A stretch of 36,571 nucleotides of DNA, taken from assembly GCA_900543305.1 (NCBI GenBank), contig UQQZ01000022.1, forward strand, positions 1 through 36,571, given 5' to 3'. Under the pieces are notes generated by a model that worked only from the letters and a program-made list of their open reading frames with translations, was not told the origin of the DNA and did no database searches. Below, one piece after another: positions 30,761 to 36,571 of this stretch. Positions within the stretch are counted from its first letter, which is position 1; each line of letters starts with the position of its first letter. The stretch is from an uncultured Oscillospiraceae bacterium. Its GTDB lineage: Bacteria; Bacillota; Clostridia; Oscillospirales; Acutalibacteraceae. The translations under genes and the position numbers were made by a program.

Positions 30761-31245
30761 TGGTAGGGTTAATTTTACTTTTTGGTTTTGTCCAAGGCGT
30801 ACCGGTGTTTGACACGTTCCTGATGGGGGCCAAGGAGGGAATCCGCACATCTCTCAAGATTCTTCCCACTTTGATTGGTTTGATTGCAGCGGTGACGATG
30901 GTTCGTGCTTCCGGGCTTTTGGAGCTAATTTGCGGGTTGTTTTCTCCCTTGGCAGAGATGGTAGGCGTGTCTCCCGAATTGCTGCCTCTGGCTCTTCTCA
31001 GACCCATTTCCGGCAGCGGTTCCTCAGCTTACACCCTGGAGCTGTTTCACCAATTTGGCCCAGACAGCGAGACCGGAAAAATAGCTTCTGTGCTTTCCGC
31101 TTCCACAGAAACCACCTTCTACGCCATAGCGGTATATTTTGGTTCCTGTGGATACAAGCGTTTATATCATACCTTACCTGCCGCTTTGCTGGGGGATACC
31201 ACAGCTCTGGTGGTTTCCATCCTCACTGTCAAGTTTTTGGGATAG
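30727..31245 (+). CDS. spmB: Spore maturation protein B
   Basis: 172 residues. The ATG at 30727 lies inside the end of spmA, with ggaaaggagagg as RBS. Gate-domain membrane protein with KILPTLIGLIAAVTMVRASG, then LLPLALLRPISGSGSSA and STETTFYAIAVYFGSCG, all typical of SpmB. It acts with SpmA. No clear terminator is visible before the adenosine deaminase gene, so some read-through is possible. Confidence 0.94.
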   Translation: MEQLGAAALPVMVGLILLFGFVQGVPVFDTFLMGAKEGIRTSLKILPTLIGLIAAVTMVRASGLLELICGLFSPLAEMVGVSPELLPLALLRPISGSGSSAYTLELFHQFGPDSETGKIASVLSASTETTFYAIAVYFGSCGYKRLYHTLPAALLGDTTALVVSILTVKFLG

Positions 31246-31306
31246 GTTTCATGGTGGGGAAATGAAATACATCCCGAATGCACTTTTCATGGGGGATTTC
31301 CTGGGG

Positions 31307-31312
31307 TATAAT
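31307..31312 (+). promoter_or_regulatory. -10 box of the adenosine deaminase promoter
   Basis: Perfect TATAAT at 31307-31312. The -35 position (TTTTCA at 31284-31289, 17-bp spacing) is weak. It lies 25 bp before the chosen start. Confidence 0.5.
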
Positions 31313-31337
31313 GAAAAGAAAACAGGAGGTATCGCCC

Positions 31338-32315
31338 GTGATTGATTTGCATTTGCACTTGGACGGCTCTCTGACGCCGGATCAGGTGATTGCTTTGGCC
31401 AAGCTGCAGGGAGTCCCTCTACCTACCGAAGACCGGACTCAGTTGGAAGCACTCCTTTCCGTGCCCACAGACTGTCAAAGTCTTAATGACTATCTCCGTT
31501 GTTTTGACTTGCCGGTCAGCGTACTGCAAAGTGGGGAAGGAATATCTTTGGCGGTGGAAGGGTTGGTTTGCCGCTTGCGTGAACAGGGGCTGCTCTATGG
31601 GGAAATCCGGTTTGCACCTCAATTGCACTGTACCAGGGGCCTGACACAACATCAGGTGGTGGAAGCAGCCCTGTCTGGTTTGAGACGGGGCATGAAGAAA
31701 GCGTCGGGCATTTCCTGTCAGTTGATTCTGTGTTGTATGCGTGGTGGGGAAGAGGCCGCCAACGAAGAGACTGTAAATACAGCGGCGTATTTCCTTGGAA
31801 ATGGAGTATGTGCCCTGGATTTGGCGGGAGCGGAGGCCCTGTATCCTGTGGAGCTTTACCGTTCTCTGTTTTCTCGGGCCGTGTCTCTTCAGGTGCCTTT
31901 TACCATCCATGCTGGAGAGGCGGCAGGTCCGGAAAGTGTTTGGAGCGCACTGGAAATGGGCGCCAGCAGAATCGGCCACGGCGTCCGTTCTCGGGAAGAG
32001 GAAGATCTTCTTGTAAAGCTGGCAGATGCAAAAATCCCTTTGGAGCTTTGCCCCACCAGCAACGTTCAGACGAAAGCGGTAAGCGGTTTCCCGGATTTTC
32101 CCCTTCGAGATTACATGAGGCGAGGATTGGTTGTCACCTTGAATACCGACAACATGACCGTATCCGGTACCATCTTACAGGAGGAATACCGCCGGCTTTC
32201 CATTACGAAGGAAGAGAGTCGGGTCCTTCTGCGCAACAGTGTGGAGGCTGCATTCCTTTCCCGGAAAGGGAAGGAAGAACTGCTCCGCAAGGTGGAGGAG
32301 CAGGAGGGCGCATAA
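31338..32315 (+). CDS. add: Adenosine deaminase
   Basis: 325 residues from the GTG at 31338, 7 bp after aggaggt; the frame is open upstream to 31278, but those codons overlap the promoter. The motif MIDLHLHLDGSLTPDQV has the two zinc histidines (His5, His7). PFTIHAGEAAGPESV holds another zinc histidine and the catalytic glutamate, IGHGVRS the proton-shuttling histidine, and TLNTDNMTVSGT the last zinc aspartate. It converts adenosine to inosine for purine salvage. Adenine- or 6-aminodeoxyfutalosine-specific relatives exist, but this ordering fits adenosine deaminase best. Confidence 0.88.
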   Translation: MIDLHLHLDGSLTPDQVIALAKLQGVPLPTEDRTQLEALLSVPTDCQSLNDYLRCFDLPVSVLQSGEGISLAVEGLVCRLREQGLLYGEIRFAPQLHCTRGLTQHQVVEAALSGLRRGMKKASGISCQLILCCMRGGEEAANEETVNTAAYFLGNGVCALDLAGAEALYPVELYRSLFSRAVSLQVPFTIHAGEAAGPESVWSALEMGASRIGHGVRSREEEDLLVKLADAKIPLELCPTSNVQTKAVSGFPDFPLRDYMRRGLVVTLNTDNMTVSGTILQEEYRRLSITKEESRVLLRNSVEAAFLSRKGKEELLRKVEEQEGA

Positions 32316-32320
32316 ATACA

Positions 32321-32354
32321 AAAGACCCCGGATTTAAAAAATCCGGGGTCCTGT
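32321..32354. terminator. Bidirectional terminator between add and the TIM-barrel gene
   Basis: GACCCCGGATTT (32324-32335) and AAATCCGGGGTC (32339-32350) pair perfectly. The minus strand runs into ttttgtattta; the plus-strand T-tract is poor. Confidence 0.75.
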
Positions 32355-32367
32355 TATATCTTGAGAA

Positions 32368-33279
32368 TTAGTCCAGAATCATCAGATCGCGAATGTACTT
32401 GATGGTGTACTTGACGCCCTTTTCACCCTTCTCGCCGCGCCAGGTCTGGGAATGGGGCTCGATTGCCAGATAGCCGTCATACCCGTGCATGTAGAGGATG
32501 GCAAAGAAAGCACGCCAATTGATGGAGTCGATGCCCGCGGGGGGATTGTCATAATTGGTGTTTTCGGTGCTGTAAAGGCTGGGTGCAAAGAAATCCTTCA
32601 GCTCGGGGTGAGCCATCATCAGATCACGCTTGCTCCACATATCGGGCTCTTCGGATTCGCCTCTCTGAATGACGCCCTTGATGTGGCAATAGGTGAAGTG
32701 GGAGCCCCACTCCATGCCTTCTTCCATGTATGCGCCCTGAGGACCGCCATGGACGAAGCTATGGGAAGGATCGTACTTGATGCCCAGGCCGGGAACTTCG
32801 CTGAGGATCAGCTTCCACTGCTCGGGAGTACGGATGTAGTTGTCGCCCATCATGCAGTTGACGATGGCGCACTCCATGCCACGTTCCTTAGCGGCAGCCA
32901 CGATCTGGTTGAGCACTTTGATAGCAGCAGTAATGTTCTTGTAATAGGAGAGCTCTTTCACATAAGCCACGCTGCACAGATAATACTTGGCACCCAGATA
33001 CTGGCCAAAGTCCATTACAGAAACAACGTTGTTCCACTCTTCGGGGATCACGTCGCCGTTCTGATCCAGAATGTGGCTGGCCCAACGGCCCACAGCGCCC
33101 ACTTCCACGCCGGTGCGCTCAGAAGCTTCCTTGATGGATTCTTTCCGCTCCATCAGTTCGGAGACAGGCAGGCCAAAGTAGTCGGTGGGATTGCAGTCAA
33201 ATTCCACAAAGTCCAAGCCCAGCTCTTTGGCATGATCCAAGCTGGCGGCTTCAGGAGCCGAAATAATACCAAGTTTCAT
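32368..33279 (-). CDS. TIM-barrel sugar phosphate isomerase/epimerase-like protein
   Basis: 303 residues. The ATG at 33279 follows ttaggagga. Xylose-isomerase-like/AP endonuclease 2-type barrel: MKLGIISAPEAASLDHAKEL, then FVEFDC, GMECAIVNCMMGDNYI, LGIKYDPSHSFVHGG (metal-binding Asp and His), FTYCHIKGV and YDGYLAIEPHSQTW. The metal-binding Glu/Asp/His set is visible. Relatives act on keto-sugars or inositol derivatives; the substrate is unknown. It lies close to uxuA on the same strand but has a terminator between, so a link to hexuronate use is only suggestive. Confidence 0.82.
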   Translation of the reverse strand: MKLGIISAPEAASLDHAKELGLDFVEFDCNPTDYFGLPVSELMERKESIKEASERTGVEVGAVGRWASHILDQNGDVIPEEWNNVVSVMDFGQYLGAKYYLCSVAYVKELSYYKNITAAIKVLNQIVAAAKERGMECAIVNCMMGDNYIRTPEQWKLILSEVPGLGIKYDPSHSFVHGGPQGAYMEEGMEWGSHFTYCHIKGVIQRGESEEPDMWSKRDLMMAHPELKDFFAPSLYSTENTNYDNPPAGIDSINWRAFFAILYMHGYDGYLAIEPHSQTWRGEKGEKGVKYTIKYIRDLMILD

Positions 33280-33310
33280 AATTCAATTTCCTCCTAAAGT
33301 GAATTCTATA

Positions 33311-33334
33311 CAAAAGCCAAAATGGCGGCTTTCC
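33311..33334 (-). terminator. Terminator after the uxuA-GNAT pair
   Basis: On the minus strand AAAGCC, loop gccatttt, GGCTTT, then tg (33313-33332). A short 6-bp stem, so moderate. Confidence 0.5.
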
Positions 33335-33350
33335 TAAACAAACGGAGCAA

Positions 33351-33827
33351 TCAAAGGGGACGTTCCAGCAGACTGCGCTGGACCCGGAACCCCAAAGCCT
33401 GATAGAGGCCCATGGCCGATTCGTTAAATGGCCAAACGGTCAGAGATAAAAATTGCGCACCAAATTCCCGAGACAGCCGGGTTCCCTCAGACAAAAGAGC
33501 TTTTGCAATGCCTTTGTGACGAAAGACAGGATCCACGAACAAATCCACCACATAGGCACTTTTTTGATCCCGAAGCAGAGGGCTGGCAGGAGCTTCCCGC
33601 AAGGAGAAGGAACAAAGACCGGCAGGTTGGCCTTTCCATTCAGCCATCAGGCGAATCTCATGGGAATCTTCCAATTCTTTGCGAAATTGTTCCCGGGGAA
33701 CTGGATGGTCCAAATCCTGAAACAGATCGGGTCTGGCCTGTACATGGAGTCGGTGAAGCTGTTGCTCCCAATGGTCATAGATGGGATAGTCCTCCAGAGT
33801 CAGAGGACGGATCACCAGTTCATCCAC
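33351..33827 (-). CDS. GNAT family N-acetyltransferase
   Basis: 158 residues from the GTG at 33827, which overlaps the uxuA stop (GTGGATGA) and is preceded by aaggagg at about 9 bp. The frame is open upstream inside uxuA, but those codons are the uxuA sequence in another frame. GNAT features: VIRPLTLEDYPIYDHWEQQL, AYVVDLFVDPVFRHKGIAKALL (acetyl-CoA loop) and WPFNESAMGLYQALGFRV. The substrate is unknown. Coupling to uxuA is structural; no metabolic link is apparent. Confidence 0.85.
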   Translation of the reverse strand: MDELVIRPLTLEDYPIYDHWEQQLHRLHVQARPDLFQDLDHPVPREQFRKELEDSHEIRLMAEWKGQPAGLCSFSLREAPASPLLRDQKSAYVVDLFVDPVFRHKGIAKALLSEGTRLSREFGAQFLSLTVWPFNESAMGLYQALGFRVQRSLLERPL

Positions 33828-34878
33828 GAAGGGAGGCCTCCTTTTCCGCAGCTTCGAACAACCCGTTGATATACGCAGCGCCCAAGGCCCGGTCATAGAG
33901 GCCGTAACCGGCCCTTCCGGTTTCACCCCAGATCATGCGGCCGTGGTCCGGACGGACATAGCCGGTGAATCCATTTTCCACCAGAGCTTTCACAATGGCA
34001 TACATGTCCAGAGAGCCGCAGGAACTGAGATGGGCCCGCTCTTCAAATCCGTTGAGAAGGATCTGCACATTGCGCAGGTGCACAAAATGAATCCGTCCCA
34101 TTTTGGCGTATTTGGCGGCCAGTTTGGGCACATCGTTCTTGGGAGAACAACCCAGAGACCCGCAGCAGAGAGTGAGTCCGTTGTGAGGGTCGTCCACCAA
34201 GCTCAGGAAACGATCCAGATTCTTTTCATCAGTGATAATTCTGGGCAGGCCAAAAATACTCCAGCAGGGGTCATCTTGATGAATAGCCATGTTTACATCA
34301 CATTCTGCGGCCACCGGAATGACCCGTTGGAGAAAGTATTGCAGGTGGTCCCACAGATCCTCTTCCGTCAAAGACTGATACTGCGCAACCACATCCCGAA
34401 GCTGTTCCCGAGAATAGCTGGCATCCCATCCGGGAAGGGTGAGATCGCTTTCGCTTTTCAGGGGATCCACTTGTTCCACCTGTTCCTGGTAGTATACCAG
34501 GGAGGTGGAGCCATCGGGGAGACGGTGGTCCAGCTGGGTTCGAGTCCAGTCAAAGACGGGCATAAAGTTATAACAGATACATTTAATGCCGGCTTCACTG
34601 AGCCGGCGGATATTTTCACAGTAATTTTCAATCAACCGGTCCCTGCTGGGTTTTCCCAGTTTGATATCCTCGTGGACCGGGACGCTTTCAATGACTTCAA
34701 AGGCCAGACCGGCTTCCTCGGTCAATTGTTTCAACCTGGCAATGCTTTCCCGGCTCCAAACCTCGCCAACAGGCACGTCATAGACGGCAGTGACAATGGC
34801 TTTCATGCCGGGGATCTGGCGGATTTGGTCCAAAGTGACCTTATCTTCTTCGCCGTACCAACGGAACGACAACTTCAT
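33820..34878 (-). CDS. uxuA: Mannonate dehydratase
   Basis: 352 residues from the ATG at 34878, 9 bp after aaaggag; a TTG three codons upstream is less likely. Segments typical of UxuA: MKLSFRWYGEEDKVTLDQIR, then GMKAIVTAVYDVPVGEVW, CICYNFMPVFDWTRT, MAIHQDDPCWSIFGLPRI, FVHLRNVQ and YVRPDHGRMIWGE (metal-binding histidine and aspartate). It converts D-mannonate to 2-keto-3-deoxygluconate in glucuronate breakdown. No uxuB, uxaC or kdgK is visible, so the rest of the pathway is elsewhere. A long leader of about 160 nt precedes it. Confidence 0.94.
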   Translation of the reverse strand: MKLSFRWYGEEDKVTLDQIRQIPGMKAIVTAVYDVPVGEVWSRESIARLKQLTEEAGLAFEVIESVPVHEDIKLGKPSRDRLIENYCENIRRLSEAGIKCICYNFMPVFDWTRTQLDHRLPDGSTSLVYYQEQVEQVDPLKSESDLTLPGWDASYSREQLRDVVAQYQSLTEEDLWDHLQYFLQRVIPVAAECDVNMAIHQDDPCWSIFGLPRIITDEKNLDRFLSLVDDPHNGLTLCCGSLGCSPKNDVPKLAAKYAKMGRIHFVHLRNVQILLNGFEERAHLSSCGSLDMYAIVKALVENGFTGYVRPDHGRMIWGETGRAGYGLYDRALGAAYINGLFEAAEKEASLRG

Positions 34879-34998
34879 GGAAAACAACTCCTTTGCGGTT
34901 TAGGGAATCCAGATCCGGGAAGGAGACCAAACTGAGGCGCGGCTTCCCTGGCATCCTGGAGAAAAAGGGGAAGAATTCTCGTATTTCACAATCTAAAA

Positions 34999-35030
34999 GG
35001 ATTCCTCAGAATGATTTTTGTGCGGAATCC
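34999..35030. promoter_or_regulatory. Inverted repeat in the uxuA leader
   Basis: GGATTCC (34999-35005) and GGAATCC (35024-35030), extended by AA/TT-rich flanks, lie downstream of the proposed uxuA promoter on the minus strand. It could be a repressor site or an mRNA hairpin. Confidence 0.35.
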
Positions 35031-35040
35031 CTTCTTATAA

Positions 35041-35069
35041 ATAATATCACAGAATTGCTTTTCCTGCAA
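35041..35069 (-). promoter_or_regulatory. Proposed uxuA promoter
   Basis: The minus strand has TTGCAG (35064-35069), a 17-bp spacer and TATTAT (35041-35046). The gene-free stretch 34879-35232 (about 350 bp) holds this, the inverted repeat at 34999-35030 and the rubredoxin promoter; I see no gene in it. Confidence 0.55.
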
Positions 35070-35112
35070 TGTGGGAATTGTGAAAAAAAGAAGATTTTTT
35101 GCCAGAAAGAAT

Positions 35113-35141
35113 TTGAAAATAATTCTAATTAGGAATAATAA
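35113..35141 (+). promoter_or_regulatory. Rubredoxin promoter
   Basis: TTGAAA (35113-35118), 17-bp spacer, TAATAA (35136-35141). The spacer contains the palindrome CTAATTAG within ATTCTAATTAGGAAT, an A+T-rich site of the general kind bound by Fur/PerR-type regulators, but the match is loose. Confidence 0.55.
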
Positions 35142-35232
35142 AGGAACGAAAGTAGCATATTATGATGACAGACTCAGGCGGAAAACCGGGTCCCATTTGA
35201 AAAGTATCCACAAATTAAAGGAGGAAATTACG

Positions 35233-35391
35233 ATGGACGTCTATGTATGCGATGTTTGCGGCTACCGCTATGATCCCGAGGTGGGCGATCCCGATAACGG
35301 CATTGCTCCCGGCACCAAGTTTGAAGATCTTCCCGAGGATTGGGTTTGCCCCCTGTGCGGTGTAGGCAAGGATCAGTTCTCCAAGGAGTAA
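35233..35391 (+). CDS. Rubredoxin
   Basis: 52 residues. The ATG at 35233 follows aaaggagg; the frame is open upstream but without conserved sequence. YVCDVCGYRYDPEVGDPDNG and WVCPLCGVGKDQF give the two CxxC(G) knuckles that bind one iron, and PGTKFEDLPEDWVCP is the standard loop. The length is normal. It carries electrons in anaerobes, often to rubrerythrin or superoxide reductase in oxygen defence; neither is in the window. It is a single-gene unit closed by a bidirectional terminator. Confidence 0.97.
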   Translation: MDVYVCDVCGYRYDPEVGDPDNGIAPGTKFEDLPEDWVCPLCGVGKDQFSKE

Positions 35392-35412
35392 GAACGACGC
35401 CCTGTGTGCGAT

Positions 35413-35456
35413 AAAAAAAGAGGCGATTCGGAGAAAAACCGAGTCGTCTCTTTTTC
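35413..35456. terminator. Bidirectional terminator between rubredoxin and the transglutaminase-fold gene
   Basis: AAAAAGAGGCGATTCGG (35415-35431) pairs with CCGAGTCGTCTCTTTTT (35439-35455) apart from G-T positions. A- and T-tracts lie on both sides. Confidence 0.85.
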
Positions 35457-35462
35457 GTTGTG

Positions 35463-36571
35463 TTACGGAATTTCAGTCAGTTCCAAAATTTCCCAATCGG
35501 GGTGAAGTTCCCCATGGAGGAATCCGTGGTTGTCGTATTCGGCTTCTCCCCGTTGGTTGTCATAGGGGTCAGCCCGCAGCTGAAATTTTGGTGGGGTAAA
35601 CTCCCATTGGAACTGGGAGTTGGCCGCCATGCGGAAGGGATCCAAATTTCCAAAATAGTGGTTGTGGCGCAGGGTGCTGCCTGCCCGATAGGCGCTGCCG
35701 CCAAACGAGGGATCGGCAAAGAGCCAGCCATAGGGAGCAATATAAAACTGAGCCCAATCGTGGCACCCCTGATAATAGGGAGTCACATAGAGTCCCGATT
35801 GCCAACGGGCGGGGATGCCTGCACAGCGGCACAGGGTGATGAACAGCAGTGCCTGGACTCCGCAGTCGCCTTTTTGGTTCAAACCGGCGTATTCGGGGAT
35901 TTGGGTGATGGTGAAGTATTCCCGCATGTAGGAGTAGGTGACCACAGTAGTGCAGTAATCGTAGAATTTTCTCGCCAAGAGCAAGGGATTGGTTTCCCCG
36001 GCCGAAAGCTCTTTGCACAGGGCCTTCATAAAGGGGGTAAAGCGAATGTGGGGGGCCTGCTCCTGAGTGTCAAAATCGGGTTGAATGGGGGAAACCTTGT
36101 CCGGATCCAGCCGCTGATAGGCGACTCGGGAGTCGTACTCATATTCCACCGTAAAGGGCTTGTTTTCCGTGGGGGAACATTCAAAGTAGATGGTACGCTG
36201 AGGCGTGTTCTCCGGGGCTATCCAAGCTTTTTCCGGCTGATGGCTCAAGATCCGGATGTTATCCATATTGACGGCGGATGCAGGCACCGGCAAATGTACC
36301 CGAACGGTTTTGCCAGGTTGGAAAGCGGCGTCGTCCAGACGCAGGGAAGCCCGCAGACGGATGTGACGGGCAGCGCCTCCCTTTTCCTGCATGGACTGAA
36401 TCACTTCATCCAGAAGCCGCTTTTCTTTGGATTCCTCTGTGGGAGGAAGCCCAGCCCGCTGAGCCATTTCCGGATAGACCTTTACCAAAGTATCGTAAAA
36501 GCTGTGGCAAAAATGAGGTTTCCCGTTCAGATAAATCCAGTCAATAGCGCTGGAGTCTTCCAGGGACTGGA
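35463..36571 (-). CDS. Transglutaminase-fold (cysteine protease-like) protein, 5' end beyond the window
   Basis: The minus-strand frame stays open to the window edge with no stop, so at least 369 residues are seen and the start lies outside. A TTG at 36488 is not a convincing start. The N-terminal part is a beta-sandwich-like region (VRVHLPVPASAVNMDNIRIL). The transglutaminase core has the catalytic triad Cys in NQKGDCGVQALLFITLCR, His in GCHDWAQFYIAPYGW and Asp in LFADPSFGG. FCRCAGIPARW-type helices and TTVVTYSYMREYF are usual for bacterial transglutaminase-like proteins, which are mostly peptidases or of unknown function. No signal peptide can be checked because the start is missing. Confidence 0.85.
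   Translation of the reverse strand, partial: QSLEDSSAIDWIYLNGKPHFCHSFYDTLVKVYPEMAQRAGLPPTEESKEKRLLDEVIQSMQEKGGAARHIRLRASLRLDDAAFQPGKTVRVHLPVPASAVNMDNIRILSHQPEKAWIAPENTPQRTIYFECSPTENKPFTVEYEYDSRVAYQRLDPDKVSPIQPDFDTQEQAPHIRFTPFMKALCKELSAGETNPLLLARKFYDYCTTVVTYSYMREYFTITQIPEYAGLNQKGDCGVQALLFITLCRCAGIPARWQSGLYVTPYYQGCHDWAQFYIAPYGWLFADPSFGGSAYRAGSTLRHNHYFGNLDPFRMAANSQFQWEFTPPKFQLRADPYDNQRGEAEYDNHGFLHGELHPDWEILELTEIP

Noticed and set aside
1..36571. CRISPR array, rRNA operon, prophage or IS element
   Set aside because: No regularly spaced repeats, rRNA sequence, phage structural genes or IS-type transposase are visible.

Overview
The window reads as chromosomal DNA of a strictly anaerobic, spore-forming Clostridia bacterium, most likely a gut member of the Oscillospirales. 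The evidence is the gene set: spmA/spmB and a SleB-type cortex hydrolase (spores), Rex-adhE fermentation control, two [FeFe]-hydrogenase-type proteins, rubredoxin, a short-form ThiC, and tandem gltX-glnS. The species assignment is inference; no rRNA is present.

Layout. 1-2831: end of pheA (ACT domain), a GNAT acetyltransferase overlapping a DUF6125-type gene, a secreted SleB-like hydrolase and a flavin-binding PNPOx-family protein. 2869-8450: an inserted mobile element of about 5.58 kb, visibly more AT-rich than its flanks. It has 20-bp imperfect terminal inverted repeats and GA dinucleotides at both junctions, and ends in a TndX/TnpX-type large serine recombinase with a TnpW-like gene before it. 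Its cargo is a pair of radical SAM enzymes, with a MobC-like gene and an oriT-like hairpin region but no relaxase. The element sits in the loop of a bidirectional terminator that used to separate the PNPOx gene from thiC; the two arms of that terminator (2851-2864 and 8457-8470) now lie 5.6 kb apart.

8483-12118: thiC under a TPP riboswitch with its own promoter and terminator (minus strand), tRNA-Leu(GAG), a class I glutamine-amidotransferase-like hydrolase, and a membrane-anchored VanY/LdcB-type carboxypeptidase. 12160-15427: gltX and glnS in tandem. 15507-17599: birA-bioY-DUF1284, with a BirA-type operator (TTGTCACCC-N15-GGTTGACAA) over the birA promoter. 17848-21173: rex-adhE with a Rex-box-like site on the promoter. 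21195-26738: an APH-fold kinase, then a gene block of thioredoxin-fold [2Fe-2S] ferredoxin, group C (PAS-containing, putatively sensory) [FeFe]-hydrogenase-like protein, SpoIIE/PP2C-type phosphatase, and group B-like [FeFe] hydrogenase. This block looks like a hydrogen- or redox-sensing module tied to a hydrogenase.

26793-36571: a zinc alcohol dehydrogenase; a convergent PepV dipeptidase-HD hydrolase pair; spmA-spmB; adenosine deaminase; a TIM-barrel sugar isomerase/epimerase-like gene; uxuA overlapping a GNAT gene; rubredoxin; and a transglutaminase-fold protein cut by the window end.

The two regions most worth following up are the small relaxase-less element carrying the radical SAM pair, and the group C/phosphatase/group B hydrogenase cluster beside rex-adhE. 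All functions are read from sequence motifs by eye; no database search or structure prediction was run.
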